This document shows, in pieces, positions 11,747 through 23,608 of a DNA stretch of 64,000 bases; position 1 is the stretch's first letter; every line of letters starts with the position of its first letter. A program made the position numbers and the translations under genes. Origin of the DNA: Flabesymbios commensalis (taxonomy: Eukaryota > Annelida > Polychaeta > Terebellida > Flabelligeridae); NCBI GenBank assembly GCA_964017125.1, contig OZ024902.1, forward strand, positions 99,974,796-100,038,795, read 5' to 3'. The notes below the pieces were generated by a model. That model saw only the letters and a list, made by a program, of their open reading frames with translations, did no database searches and had not been told where the DNA came from.

Positions 11747-12951
11747 TGCACAATTAGGCCTACTACGAAAACACCACTGCCACTGATCGACAACGGTTAC
11801 TTTAGGCGCTATGTCAACAGAGTACCAATATAATAATATTAACATGATCGATATTATCCACAATAATATTCTGCCAAATAATAGTGTAACATTTATTGCT
11901 GAGGGTAGCTACTTGAGCGTCTGCGACCATTAGGCCCCTATAGCCTCTTAACCCGCTAAGCGTTTTTAATCTATTTTATAAGCAGATGATATCGCTGTTA
12001 TTGAGAATGAAACGAGCGTTTCAACATCATCATTAGCAAATATTAGGTCTCAAATTAAACAAATGTTTGTAATTTTCCCCGACTTGAAGCTATGGGTCGC
12101 GGCAGCGAGACACAGCTACAAGTGGGTGATACTAAATCTTCTAACATAATTATAGCGCTATAATGTGTGAAAATCATCACACGATATATGGTCTCACCAC
12201 CCCAAATGCCAGTCCCATTGAAATACATGTAAAATGCCTCAATTCCACGGGCCGATTTTACTTCTTTTTGCCCTCCCCCCCTATGTAGTGCCGCATATCA
12301 TAATGAAGCCTGGACTGTGCATTTTCAAAAACAGCTCCGATAAGGGGTGCTACCCAGACAGATTTTGAGCTAGGCCCCCTAAAAGGTCACTATAGTTCAA
12401 ATTACGCTTAAATTCATACCCACTTTCACAGACCAGACATACATCCTTTTAACCCACTGTATCCCTGTCAGATTATCACGAAACAGTCATATCTGATATC
12501 CGGGATGAAGGAGACATCATGTACTTATTAAATATTCACAGAAATATAACTTCTTTGTATTTGTTTTTAATTTAACAGAGGTTGAAACAGCCGCATTGAA
12601 AATATTTTGTGTGATGATTCCATCATTAGTATACACCTGCCGTGATTTCGGCTTATTTAGGGTGGTGAGACCATATAGGGATAGAATGATAGGGCATGGA
12701 ATAAAATAGTGATGCATCAGTGTAGGCCTATTAATAGAATAACGACGGCGAAATGACTAGACCTATGATGCGAGATGACTATCATGCGAAGCATCCAATG
12801 ACAGGGCGAAAAATCGATCCCAGTATGTGAAATAATGACGGCGAAATGACTATGATGCGAAATGACTATGATGCGAAACGTCCAACGATGGGGGCGAAAT
12901 GACTATGATGCGAAGTGGCAATGATGCGAGATGTCTGGAAACCCTAGACAG

Positions 12952-13615
12952 AAGGATCCGTCAGAAGTAAATATGAATTAGTGAAGCGAAACGACTGGCC
13001 TACTTTAACAGTTTAAGGTGAGTTTTGCCATGGAAAATTTCGGTCGTCATGGTGAAATTACCAGAGAGCACAAAAATATAGTTTTGCGGATGACAAAACG
13101 CAATGGTTTTGGTGTCAAAACATCTTATGTGGTCTGAATGTATTACATACAAAATATAGGCAGGCAGGCATTGACGACGGGAAGTGTATGGGTCATATCA
13201 ACTAAAAATGTACAATTGACATATGTTATCGACCTTTGAACATCAGTTACCAATCATTGAATATATGTTTTTCGCCTAAAATTGAAGGATTTTGTCATTT
13301 ACATACAAAATTAATGGTTATATTCTTAAAATATTTACTGTTAGTGTCACACAACTGTGTTCTGCAAAAGTTATCTATATGGGACAATGTTTTTTCAAGT
13401 ATTGATATACGAACAATGCACAGTTTTTTATTACTCGCTTTTTACTCCTAATAAATATTCAATAATGCATACTTGCATAAAAAAATTGATCGTAATTTTC
13501 AGTGGATATACAGATAGATAGACATTGGATATGTAAAATTATTAGCAGAGAAAAAAATGAGCATCATAGTTGAAGGTGAAACTGCCACGGTTTTCTATTT
13601 TTATACACACATTTA
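12952..13615. other. AT-rich intergenic DNA, nothing recognised
   Basis: A 72-codon open frame at 13236-13451 has no motif and sits in AT-rich DNA; I do not call it a gene. Confidence 0.4.
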
Positions 13616-14775
13616 TTAGGCACATCACGTTTTTTATATAATCATTTAGAAGATTAAATAAACTAAAACATGTTAAATAAGCGGCTTGGATGAATTGAAC
13701 ATAAAAGAGTATCATAACTTACGGGAAAATAACCCCCATGAAAAACATTTCTTTTATTACATTTTGGGAAATTAGAAATCATGATGTGCCTGATAGAATA
13801 CGTCTCAAATACATTTTACCATTTTCTACCTGTCTAAAGAAGTGACTGGGCCAACCGTTCTTACGACATTGTTTGCAACTTATTCCCAGGTGTTTTTAAG
13901 ATAAGTTTGGTCCCTTTTGCTGTCAGATAATCTTTTTTAGACGTATACCAAACCAAGTAAACAATAAAATTTATAAAGTGGAATGTTAGACTTGAAGTAA
14001 ATAATTACTAACGATGAAAATGTGGCAACAGATCTACTAATATTGTCAGCAAGACCTCATCCGATGCCATCGGCGAATAGATCATCTGCTCATGAATTTG
14101 AAGTTGGCATTTCTGTCAAACCTACACAGAATATTATCGTGCATGATGTGCCTAATTTTTATTTTCTTCCCCTCTTTTACCTTATAAAATTAGGGCTCTT
14201 TGTCATATCCGTCTATTGTGCACGCCAATAATATTGAGATAAGTTTTTTAGCCGTTTTTAATAAGAAAAAATTAAAAAGTGAGATGATGTGCCTAACAAA
14301 AAATTAGGCACATCATGCAAACATATTTGTTTTTGTCTGATCATCTCCTGTAAGCTTTTGTGAACTATAACTGATTCGTATTGTATTTTATTTGTCATAC
14401 AATACTTAAAATATTCATTTGCACAGCCCAGCTATTTTATTGAGGTTTGAGAATCAACAATTTAAATTAGGCACATCACTTGAATTTTTAAAAACTACTA
14501 AAACTGAAAAACAATTATTTGCTTCGTGTCATGTGCCACCATATACATTTTGTCACCTTCCACATATTCAAACATTTTTTATAAAATAATTAAAAAAAAC
14601 TTTTTTTAAACTTTTTTAGTATGTTTGTTTTTTACATGTTTTCACAATATCCAGTGGATGAAAACAAACTGTTTTGCATTAAAGCCGTTATAAAACTATT
14701 ACTTTTTCTTTTAAAAAATCAAAAAATTTCTTAACCTCATGGCTTCATGTAAGTCCTACTACTGTAGCTGCTTAA

Positions 14776-14988
14776 CCCTTAAACCGATAAATGCAATAAT
14801 TAAAATTGCTACCCACTTCAAATTGTATATCGCTATGTACAGTGGCCCACTACTTTAAATGGATGAGAATTACTGATATTTGTTTAATTTCAAACAAAAT
14901 ATTTGAAAATCTTGACAATCAATCACACATTTTATTCCCAATAACGGCGGCTGATAAAATGTATTAAAAAAATAGAGCGGGTTGAGGA
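14776..14988. mobile_element. TTAA-flanked MITE with CCCTTAAACCG end (piggyBac-like)
   Basis: TTAA at 14772-14775 and 14989-14992 flank 213 bp that starts CCCTTAAACCGATAA and ends CGGGTTGAGGA, an imperfect inverse. The CCY terminus and TTAA duplication fit piggyBac-type MITEs. No coding capacity. Confidence 0.6.
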
Positions 14989-15116
14989 TTAACATAAGGT
15001 TTTACAAAAAAATCTTTATTTTCCATAAATGGTTAGAAAAAGTATTGTTCAACTAGAAACAACTGTGACTTTTCAAGTAACAGTAAAGTTTGGACATCGA
15101 CTTTTTGCAACATATA

Positions 15117-15405
15117 GACCATTTGGGACATTCGAAACATTCGGAACATCTGGAACTTTTAAAACATTTGAAACATTGAGAACATTTGGGGCATTTGAAA
15201 CATATGGAAAATTCGAAACATTTGGAATGCTTAGAACATTTGGGACATTTAGAAAATTTGCGACCACCTGTGACCATCTGCAACCATTTGCGAACATTAG
15301 GGACTGCTTGCGACTAGTTCCGATCATTTCCAATGGTTTGTGATTGCTTGTGACCACTCGCGACCATTTGTGACGGCTCGCGATCATTTGTGACCGCTTG
15401 CGACT
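15117..15405. repeat. Period-9 tandem array (ACATTTGGA) passing into a ~10-11-bp array (TGCGACCATT)
   Basis: 15117-15260 is about 15 units of a 9-mer, ACATTYGRA/ACATTTGGG. From 15261 to 15405 it changes to a ~10-11-bp unit, TGCGACCATT/TGTGACCACT. Because 9 is a multiple of three, long frames are open on both strands (tripeptide-like FGT/ETF and SKC/NVP runs). These frames are by-products of the repeat, not genes. Confidence 0.85.
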
Positions 15406-15567
15406 TTGTATTTCCGGCCAACTTTTCTCTTGTTCTCCTCTCTCTCTTCCACTGTTATATCATTCATCTCAATATTTCTCTCTCTACTCTGTCTGCCTGT
15501 GATTATAACTTTTATTTAAATGGTGAAATGTAGCATTTAAAGGGTTTCTACTATTCACATGAAATAC

Positions 15568-15624
15568 CCAATGTTGGCTCAATGCTGGGCCACTGTCTGC
15601 GATGCTGGCCCAGTGGTCGAGAAG
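15568..15624. repeat. Diverged palindrome of the CCAATGTTGGCTCAATGCTGG type
   Basis: CCCAATGTTGGCTCAATGCT, CTGGGCCACTGTCTGCGATG and CTGGCCCAGTGG share the core of the small palindrome family, with decayed outer arms. Confidence 0.5.
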
Positions 15625-15780
15625 CCCAGCACACTCCACTCCTATAACTTTAAGTTGACGACAACAAAGTGCCATTGTGAATGGCTGCTCTCCATTCTGT
15701 CAATGAATGGGCTATCAACTGACATGTACATCATTGCACTGACATTAGTCCACAAAATGAATTTACAAAATCCTGAATAA

Positions 15781-15972
15781 ATCCAGATCCACTGTCAGGA
15801 TCACTGAAGAAAGCTACAGCAACCAACTTCAATACCTAAGGATCATTGTGGCAGATTTGGAGTGGATGATCCATATAGTGGATCTATAAAATCCAGATTA
15901 GATCCAGATCCACTGTCAGGATTGCAGAAAAAAGCTACAGCAACTACCTTTAATACCCAAGAATCATTGTGG
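15781..15972. repeat. Direct duplication (~120 bp spacing) with AGATCCACTGTCAGGAT
   Basis: AGATCCACTGTCAGGATCAC through AAGCTACAGCAAC to AAGGATCATTGTGGCA at 15785-15854 is repeated at 15908-15976. Confidence 0.7.
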
Positions 15973-16559
15973 CAAGTCAATTACTTGTAACTAACTTGTA
16001 ACAAACAGAAAAACAACAAAAAATGTTAATTTCTAGGTCATTTTGATGTAAATTTGTATTTATCACAAATGTGGCAATTTTCCAAATAAGCCAAAAAGGA
16101 CTATTTGAGGTCAAGTTTTGTGTAGCTAAGTGTTTAGCTAATGTATACATTAAAGTCAAGTGTTTTATTAGTGGCTTGTTTTATTTCTATATTTGTGTTT
16201 CAAGGGTTAATTTTGAGATTGCATGATGTGCCTAATTCCAGTAATGATGTGCCTAATAATGTATTTTTGGGTGTTTGATGCAATTGTTGAGGCAATGTTA
16301 ATTTAAATTGTGTTTTTTTATATAGGAAATGAGATGTTTTTGCGTTTTTTTATATTGACGTCAATTTTACAATAATATGACATGATAAGAACATGATTCA
16401 GTATGTCTGCAATATAACCACACAAAAGAGGTTTTAAAGAATTGTAGCTCTATGTTTTAGCTGTGATTTTACTTCTCGACTCCGCTCAACTGCGGTGCTA
16501 ATGCATAGGCTGTGGTAGCCTTAAATAACCGGCAAAAGCGTGTTTGACATTATGTCTCT

Positions 16560-16735
16560 CACGTGGGATGAATAGAGTTACCCAGAGGGAGTTACCCCTC
16601 CTATTGTTACTCTGGGGACTATCCGACCCGAGGATAGCGGAGCTGCGAAAAATGCCACGGTGTTTCAGCATTAAATTGCACAGCGAAACCCAAGTCTCCG
16701 GCCGTCTGGAAGTATATCCCCTAGACATGCCCAGA
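16560..16735. repeat. Interspersed repeat related to 23700-23885
   Basis: GGGGACTATCCGACCCGAGG, ATAGCGGAGCTG and AAAATGCCAC match in order the inverse of 23,820-23,885. Open frames here look like repeat-derived translation rather than a gene. A decayed transposon fragment is possible. Confidence 0.5.
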
Positions 16736-16850
16736 ACCCCTTATCGGGCGAGCGAAGGAAAACTCTCTCAATAACCCACCATGCCCTATCACCCCACCCT
16801 CACATCATCATTTGTACATCATTCATCTCATCAATTGACTACAACGTTTT
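16736..16850. repeat. Interspersed repeat (AGAACCCCTTATCGGGCG), copy 2
   Basis: Matches 8826-8945 over ~110 bases, including CTCTCAATAACCCACCATGC and CATTCATCTCATCAATTGAC. Confidence 0.75.
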
Positions 16851-18138
16851 TATCGTATTTTTATCGTATGTCAAAGACCATTTGTACCAAAAAGTGACGT
16901 AAAGCAATGATTTACTACCTCTAATTGTCAACTCTCGAGTTACCACCTCTGTTAATCTAGTCAAAACGTGACATCAAACTATGTATTTCAAAATTATGTG
17001 TTGTTTTATTTTACCACACTGAAATACACCCTTTTTCATTTGTTATCAATGATACACCTATTTTTACACTAGTTTTTCTCAGTCTGTTGCTTCAACTTAT
17101 TCTGCTTCTCTGTATAATTTAATTATATTGATGTATCTGCAGTTTTTTACCCTAGACTATCTCTTTGCTAAATATAAAATTTTACTAAATATTCAAAGAT
17201 GAAATCTACTGAGTAGTTTACTTCCTAAAAAATAATTTTTAGTAAAAAAAAGGGTTGTTTTAGAGATAATTTTTAACACTGGTGTTTATCCATGACATTA
17301 CAAATTATCCTATTTTTTTTGCATTATAGCCTGAACTATTTATTAAAACATTCTTTATGTACTAACGTTACAGTACTATTTTCTTAAAAATTACATTTCT
17401 TGAGGTAGGTTGGTATAATTTACTTTTTAAGATTGTTCAAAGTCTCTTCTAGTGAATAAATAGCATTTTAGACAATTATGTGGGCGAAGATAGTGAATAC
17501 CATGCGGCATGTAAAAGCCATGTTACAAAAATACTATTTCAGCATTTTAATCAACAATTAACAATCAAAATATATCGTTTGATGTGTAGCAGCACATAAA
17601 TATACCGGGTTTCCTGGAGGCCCTTTTAGGGGAAGGGGAGGAGTTCTTCACTGACTGCAACTTGCATCATGGTATATAATTATTATGTAGGCCTACTTCA
17701 GATTTCACACATCTTCATCACATCCTGCCAATGGGAGTTCTGATGTTAGTTCGCATAGAAGGAACCACCTCCCCCAAACTGGGGAAGACCTGACTGACAG
17801 TCTGTAAGAATGGAAATTCAAATTTGCAACAAAGCCAGATGGGACAGCTCACTCTCTTCGTAGGCTGAGTATTCTGTCCAAGGATGAGATTCTACAGCAC
17901 AAAGCTGCCTTAGGCCTTGACTAGCCTGACTAGTAAACAACTGACATCACTCTTGAGACACCCAGGATTAGTCTGGAGATCAAGTGATCTGAACTTATAT
18001 GCATAACTCTTTTCACTTCACATTTGTATCACACTTAGAGAATAGAATAGTTACCATCAATGCGAGCCAGCAGTCAGAATGATATACCTATTTAACCCAT
18101 CCTCTACAGATACACATTTTAGCCCTAAATCTGCCAAG
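16851..18138. other. AT-rich intergenic DNA, nothing recognised
   Basis: No exon, RNA gene or clear element ends were found in ~1.3 kb. Confidence 0.4.
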
Positions 18139-18345
18139 AGATTTCTAATTTTTGACAATATGTCAAAAATAAGAAATACGGAAATTTCTCCTCTATATCT
18201 AGCCTAACTGGTAAGTGCGCAGCACGAAAAATTAAAAAACTTTCGCAGTTCTAGTCTATGGACATGTTTACATCATATGGTCATATTATTGAGCTAAAAT
18301 AAAATCACCGATTTTTTTTATGATTTTAGACCTGGGCATGTCCCT
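18139..18345. mobile_element. TTAA MITE (AGGGACTGGCCC family), right half
   Basis: Contains the centre (GACAATATGTCAAAAATAAG) and the whole right arm. It ends CATGTCCCT before TTAA at 18346-18349. The left arm is missing. Confidence 0.8.
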
Positions 18346-18349
18346 TTAA

Positions 18350-18924
18350 TTGGACTTCCCTTCGCCAGCAGACTGCTCATCTGGAGCCCTCTTGGTTCAC
18401 ATAGTTCTGTTTGTCCCCCATGTTGTTGAGGAAGCAAAAAACGTAGATGAAAATAACAACTAGAATGAATATCCCCAGAACTCGTACCAGTATGAAAAAA
18501 ATATATATATATTTTCACTGTTTAATATCATGACTCATTTTTGGTTACTACACCATATATAATAACAGTGTAAAGACACGGAGTGGTTTTTTTTCTAACC
18601 ATGCATGTCTTTAGTACCACAACAAATTTTTATGATTTCTACAAAAAATAATTTCTATGCTAAAAATAAATATATTTTTTTATATAGACATTGTGATTCA
18701 AAAACATTGGTTGGACACCATAGTAGATTTTTTGCAAATTTTCTTTATGGTATTGTTCCCAGTATGTTTAGGTGGTTGCAGTCGATTCGTTGATCCAGAA
18801 ACATGGGTGTAGACATCAGAATTTTGAATATATGCCAATATTAGAACTCGAGATATTGGGCTGGTTATTTTTCCGACTTAAGCTATCAATAAAATTTCTG
18901 GGCGATAACTGTACAATATAGAAT
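18350..18924. other. AT-rich intergenic DNA, nothing recognised
   Basis: Short open frames only, none with a recognisable motif. Confidence 0.35.
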
Positions 18925-19935
18925 ATTAGAGACACAAAGCTTTATAACCATATATTTTGTTGAACAGTAATGGTATAGCTATCTGGCACGGTTTTCTAAA
19001 TATTACGCATATAATAGTCAATAATGACACTTTGTAATTTTATGGAGTTTTTTTCACAGCATGTCACTCCCCGAAACCGCATATTTTGTTCAATAGTAAT
19101 GGTCTAGCTATCTAGTAGGATTATCCAATTATTAGGCATATTAAAGTCAAAGGTGGCCGCAGGTCGGCCATTTTGAATTTCATCAAGTTGAATTTTTTCA
19201 CGTTATATCCCTACCTGGAACCGCACATTTTGCTCAATACTAATGATCCAGATACAACGCATATTAACCCTTATGCTGCTAAGATCGTATATATATACGG
19301 TTTCAAGCATATTTCAGACCAAATAAAATACCACTAAAATTTGTAACACATCTTGTGGTGGATGCTCAGTTAATCAAATAATTCAATTTGAGAGATGCCT
19401 ATTTTTCAAACATAATGTTATGTTTAATTCATTTGAAGCCGGATATTGCGTTAGCAATTCCAGTTTCAAATAAATAAAAAATACAATGGAAACAATTCAG
19501 CAGGATAAGAGTTAAAGTCAATAAGGACCACAAGTCAGCATTTTTAATTTTATTAAGTTGAAATTTTCAAGGCATACCCAACCCCTCCCCCTCCCCCCCC
19601 CCCCCCCCCCTTGAAGCGAATTTTTTGTTCTATAGTATAAAGGTAGGCCTATATGTCACGGTTTCCAGATATTACTCATTTTAATGTCAATGGTTGCTGC
19701 ATGTCGGTTTTCAAGTTATTACCACGGATTTATAATAAGTGATTACACATATTAAAGTTAAAAATGGCCGCAGGTCGGCCATTTTGAATTTGATCAAGTT
19801 GATTGATTCACAGTAGGGGTCTATATCTCTATACCTGAAACCGCGCATTTTTCTCAATAGTAATGGTGTAGCTAGGCCTACCTATCTGGCCCGGTTTTCC
19901 AGATATTATGCATGTTAAAAAATAATGGCCGATTT
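18925..19935. repeat. Diverged tandem array, ~140-170-bp unit, about six copies
   Basis: The unit runs: GAAACCGCATATTTTGTTCA, ATAGTAATGGTCTAGCTATC, TGGCACGGTTTTCCAGATAT, TAYGCATATTAAAGTCAA, then TGGCCGCAGGTCGGCCATTT and TGAATTTCATCAAGTTGA. Copies begin near 18,940, 19,070, 19,210, 19,610, 19,710 and 19,845. The third is split by the insertion at 19268-19511. Confidence 0.75.
19268..19511. mobile_element. piggyBac-like MITE inserted in a tandem-repeat unit at TTAA
   Basis: 244 bp bounded by CCCTTATGCTGC on the left and GCAGGATAAGAG (imperfect inverse) on the right, with TTAA on both sides (19264-19267 and 19512-19515). Removing the insert and one TTAA restores GCATATTAAAGTCAA, exactly the wording of neighbouring array units. 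This shows insertion at TTAA directly. No coding capacity. Confidence 0.88.
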
Positions 19936-20224
19936 GGCCGTCGTGACCTAGTTTCTGTCCGAATATTGCCATATTTCGATCTCATCCGAGCTGAATCTTG
20001 CCAATTTCGAACTCATCCGAAATTTTGGAGCGATACATAAAAAATGTTGATTGCATTGAATTTATTGTTCAGAAAAAAAGACAAAAGTCATAGGGGCCAC
20101 AGATAGGCCAAATACGAAATTATTCAAGGTTTAGTCTGGAATGATGTGAAGTTTAGTATGCATTCCAGTTACGTGAAACAAATTATATTGCTAAAAGTGG
20201 CGGACAGGCGGACGCGCCTGGTAA

Positions 20225-20526
20225 CTACAATAGGCATGTGCCAAGGCCTAAAATAGCTGCGTCAAATTTCCTGGCATGTAGGAAAAAAATAATGAAACAT
20301 TTGAAAAAAGTTGTTAATAACATTTTCAATATGGGGACACTTTTAAGGTTTTGAAACTTTTTTTCACATAAAAACATCGATTGAGATCCACATAATTTCA
20401 TGTCAAATAAATAATTGATTTTTAGATTATAGGCTAACAAGTGTATTTTTGTCAGCAATCCCATTAATAAATAATGACACTTATACATGTTATAGGTCTA
20501 TAGGGGGGGGGGGGGGTTAATAGTGT
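20225..20526. other. Intergenic DNA with a poly-G tract
   Basis: An 87-codon open frame on the minus strand has no recognisable motif. A G tract lies at about 20501-20515. Confidence 0.4.
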
Positions 20527-20655
20527 AAACCTGGTTTTCTGACTAACGGGCCTTAGGCCTATAACTAACGGGCCCTACTGATTTTCTGACTAACGGGCCT
20601 TCTGACAAAAGGGCCTTCAGACAAACGGGTCTTCTGACTAAAATGCGGACCCCTC
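20527..20655. repeat. 16-bp tandem array, unit GGCCTTCTGACTAACG, second locus
   Basis: Diverged copies of the unit also present at 6921-7015, followed by AAAATGCGGACCCCTCC. Probably the right end of a foldback element whose left end is lost or undetected. Confidence 0.75.
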
Positions 20656-21181
20656 CCTATGTGGAGGAATAGCCTACTTGTCAGACTATCCATTCTTGCA
20701 AACAATTTTTTGATAATTTACTTGAAAAATATGTAGTATTAAGTATGTGACGGTGATGTTGAAATCATATATCACTATATCTAATAACAATACATTTTTT
20801 TTCAGCGTGCTCTTTTGAACATTGTGTGCAATATTATCTGTGTTTTGGTATATTACATGAATATATGATCACATAATTATATGTTACGATGGTATACAAA
20901 ATATGTTTTTTCCTTTTTTTCCATGGGACTGAAAGTGTCACTAAGAAAATTCCATAGCATCACACACGCCCTTGGACGGCGCGCCTGCCGCCTGGAGCGC
21001 CACCGTCGCTGCGGTTACATTTAGCCTAACGGACCCTCTTATTGTTCTAGACTCTTTGGTAACATTGATTGTTTTGTGTGGCTCAATCATGTACGAAACA
21101 CAACATTTTCATTTCGATTTTCGACAAGGCATATGTCTTTGCTAAATATTTTTGTATGATAGCAGTTTGTATGCAGTAGCT
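20656..21181. other. Intergenic DNA, nothing recognised
   Basis: Contains a short GC-rich patch near 20965-21010 (GGACGGCGCGCCTGCCGCC) without coding signal. Confidence 0.4.
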
Positions 21182-21600
21182 TATAGTCGGACTCACATTA
21201 ACCGTGGTGAATAAATTTCCGGGATTTCTCAGTCAATTCTCAACCAATTTTCATGAAATTTTACTCACACTATTTTCCATTCATGTCGTGATTGCCCTGA
21301 AAGTTTCGCAAATTTTGATAAGTATTTAAGAAGTTAGACCATTTGACATTTAGTAAATAAATAAAAATATTGCCCTCTATAAATCCATTAGCTTCGTCTC
21401 AGAATTTTATTACAAGTCAAATGGTCTAACTTCTAAAAAACTTATCATAACTTCGCGAAATTTTCAGGGTAGTCACGACATGAATGGAAAATAGTGTGTG
21501 TGAAATTTCATGAAAATGTGGTCGAGAATTGACTGAGAAATCCGCGAAATTCAATAATCCTGGTTCATGAATTTAAATTTTAATGTGAATCTGACTATAA
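21182..21600. mobile_element. Foldback MITE (TATAGTCGGACTCACATTAA ends)
   Basis: About 420 bp. The left arm TATAGTCGGACTCACATTAA to TTTCGCAAATTTTGATAAGT is the inverse of the right arm ending TAATGTGAATCTGACTATA. Arms of ~170 bp surround a short centre. TA at each edge fits a TA duplication. A one-arm relative lies at 8640-8825. Confidence 0.85.
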
Positions 21601-21825
21601 TGTATGATATTGTAGCAGTTTCGTCAGTGCTAAGAATGAACGGGTCGGTAGTCACTGGTCATGTGATAGACCACTAGAGGTCACGTGCCGTCTCGAAGCT
21701 CTCACTCTCAGTTGAGCAGAACACTGTTTTCGTGCAGTTATTGTAAATTTAGTTTATGTAGTATTTATGTATTTATGTAGTATTTATTTAACCCTTTAAG
21801 CCTGAATTTAACATTGTCATCTTCA

Positions 21826-21895
21826 TCCACTACAAGCCGCGAATTGCTGTCACAATTCTCGACTTGTAGTGGATGAAGACGACTTAAAGTGGGTG
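21826..21895. repeat. Palindrome with CTTCATCCACTACAAG arms
   Basis: ATCTTCATCCACTACAAGCC pairs with CGACTTGTAGTGGATGAAGA around GAATTGCTGTCACAATTC. A close relative lies inverted at about 42,366-42,446. Confidence 0.75.
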
Positions 21896-23173
21896 AAAAA
21901 TTAAAGGAAATTACCATGACCATGTATTAGTCCGGGGGCCTATGTAATCCCGTGGGATCCAAATGTTTATTTTGTCTAAGGTTTATAGATGGCTTCATAT
22001 GGGTACAAGGAAGCGATTTATCTTTGGTACCAATTTTTTCTAGCTATTTTTCATAGCTATTTGCATAAATCCAAAATGGCCGCCAAATATTCATATATTT
22101 GCAATATATCTGCACTGCATGGAGATATTTTCGCGAATTAAAGTTATAAAATGGGTGCTTTGAGAATTTATTCAAAATATATTTTAGTTTGATCAGGTGA
22201 ATTATTATTTACAAAAATCCTAGATGTGGGAAAATATGCCCAATTCGCCACATTTCATATATAGTTATCAAATAAAATTTAAAAAATCGGATTATATATG
22301 TGCACATCATTTTGAAACATATCAGTTCAGTTGGATGATATTACTTAAAATAAAAAAAACAAGAAGTAGGCTTAAGTAAAATGATGGCTTAACATCATTT
22401 GTTGTCGCGGATGGTGATTTATGTGACTTTGTCATATGGTACAAACAGTACAATCTACAGATGGAAATTGAATGATGTACATATGCTGACGTGAGGGTAG
22501 AATGGTTGGACACAATGGGTTATTGAATGTTTTCCTTCTTTTATAAAGGGTTCTGGGCTTGCGACCACCAAGCATATCTAGATGGCGCAGGAAACTTAGG
22601 TTTCGCTTTGTAATTAAAGAGTGAAACGCTTCGACCTTTTGCTTTAGTCTTTAGTTCAGATAATTTCCGACAATAGCAATAGTTGAGGGGTAGCTGAATT
22701 CATCCCACAGGGGAAATCTAATGTAAAAAAGATCGAGGAAAGCCACTAAAGTTTGATATTTCAAATGAGAGAAGATATGTACTTCGAGTTAAAAAATCAA
22801 TAAGAGACACACAAAAATATATTACATATTTTAATAATTTTGCAAATACAGAAAATATTCATGTCATTCTTAGAAAAAAACGAGTATGTTTCGCATTAAA
22901 GTTTATCAAGCTGTGGAATATAATGTCACTGGTAGCTCCGTAACTAAATATTTTTTAAAGATTTAAAGACTCATCATCGTCTTCCCCATTGTCCTCGGTC
23001 ATCACATTTAAATTGCGATTTTCACAAGTTTCATCACACAGACTGCACATATGTGCAACGCAGGTCATGTTTTCTCCACGAATAAGTTTTGGATGATAAT
23101 TCACTGGAGAGCTGCACATGTCCATATCCTTATCCGCCTGTCTTTCTTGAACTAATGTATCAAACGATTCTTA

Positions 23174-23529
23174 CTATTTAGCAATGCTGAATGATGATAT
23201 TTTCCTTGGGTCCAGCATGACACCTTTTAATATGCTCATGCGGGCATCGTCAAAATATGCATATTGTGAAGGGCCATTCAATAAGAGTATGTATCGTAGG
23301 TTGTTAACATTTTGTTCGTGTAGCATAGAAGGCGTCACATCATAGTTAGGAGTTTGTTTTGAGGATATAAATCGTGCAAATTGCTCTGTTTCATCTGCAA
23401 TACGGACCATGTTAAAAAAAATAGTATAATTAGGTTCAAAATTCACACGCAAGTTGCTTGGGCATGGTGGGATTTTGAGTGTTTTGGGAATGCCCACCTG
23501 CCCACGATTCAGTATAGGATAAAGCCCGA
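23174..23529 (-). pseudogene. Coding-like remnant inside the 4.46-kb TTAA element, unrecognised
   Basis: An open frame on the minus strand ends at 23174 and stays open to about 23,529 (no ATG at its head; the first internal Met is around residue 30). It reads like real protein, with NFEPNYTIFFNMVRIADETE, FISSKQTPNYDVTPSML, NNLRYILLLNGPSQYAYFDD and a LDPRKISSFSIAK end. I do not recognise the family. Being inside a TTAA-flanked element, it is more likely element-encoded than a host exon. No DDE triad or zinc-finger tail is visible. Confidence 0.4.
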
Positions 23530-23544
23530 GGAGCTTTACATTCT

Positions 23545-23608
23545 TAGCTGTGAAAAGGGTCGAGGCCGACGGCCCAGGCCTTTTTCACAGCTAAGAATGT
23601 AGAACTCT
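23545..23608. repeat. Perfect hairpin around a GGCCGACGGCC centre
   Basis: ACATTCTTAGCTGTGAAAA on the left pairs with TTTTCACAGCTAAGAATGT on the right, with a GC-rich centre (GGGTCGAGGCCGACGGCCCA). Could be a very small foldback insertion. Confidence 0.75.

Larger units (their letters stand above)
10202..12943. mobile_element. Foldback element B: inverted ends of 16-bp units, 8-bp target duplication
   Basis: The 2.74-kb element is flanked by the direct repeat CTAGACAG (10194-10201 and 12944-12951). The left end GCTTTCCAGACATCTCGC matches the inverse of the right end (GGTTTCCAGACATCTCGC). Both arms then carry 16-bp units, GCATCATAGTCATTTC and variants, over ~290 bp on the left (to about 10495) and ~215 bp on the right (from about 12728). 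Nested inside are a TTAA MITE (11402-11746) and a palindrome (11012-11113). No transposase frame was seen. Short frames in the arms are translations of the tandem unit. Confidence 0.85.
13616..16256. mobile_element. Putative 2.6-kb element with terminal and internal TGATGTGCCTAA repeats
   Basis: TTAGGCACATCAC at 13616-13628 and its inverse, TGATGTGCCTAA, at the right edge form short inverted ends. The motif occurs about eight times: near 13616, 13781, 14142, 14283, 14304, 14467, 16222 and 16245, in both orientations and clustered towards the ends. Clustered subterminal repeats of this kind are typical transposase-binding arrays. A 213-bp TTAA MITE and the period-9 array lie inside. No transposase frame was found, and boundaries rest on the motif alone. 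Confidence 0.5.

Noticed and set aside
15029-15387. Three ~76-104-codon frames on both strands with FGTFKTF or NVPNVSN runs
   Set aside because: Produced by a period-9 tandem repeat, which keeps all frames in register; no other coding signal.
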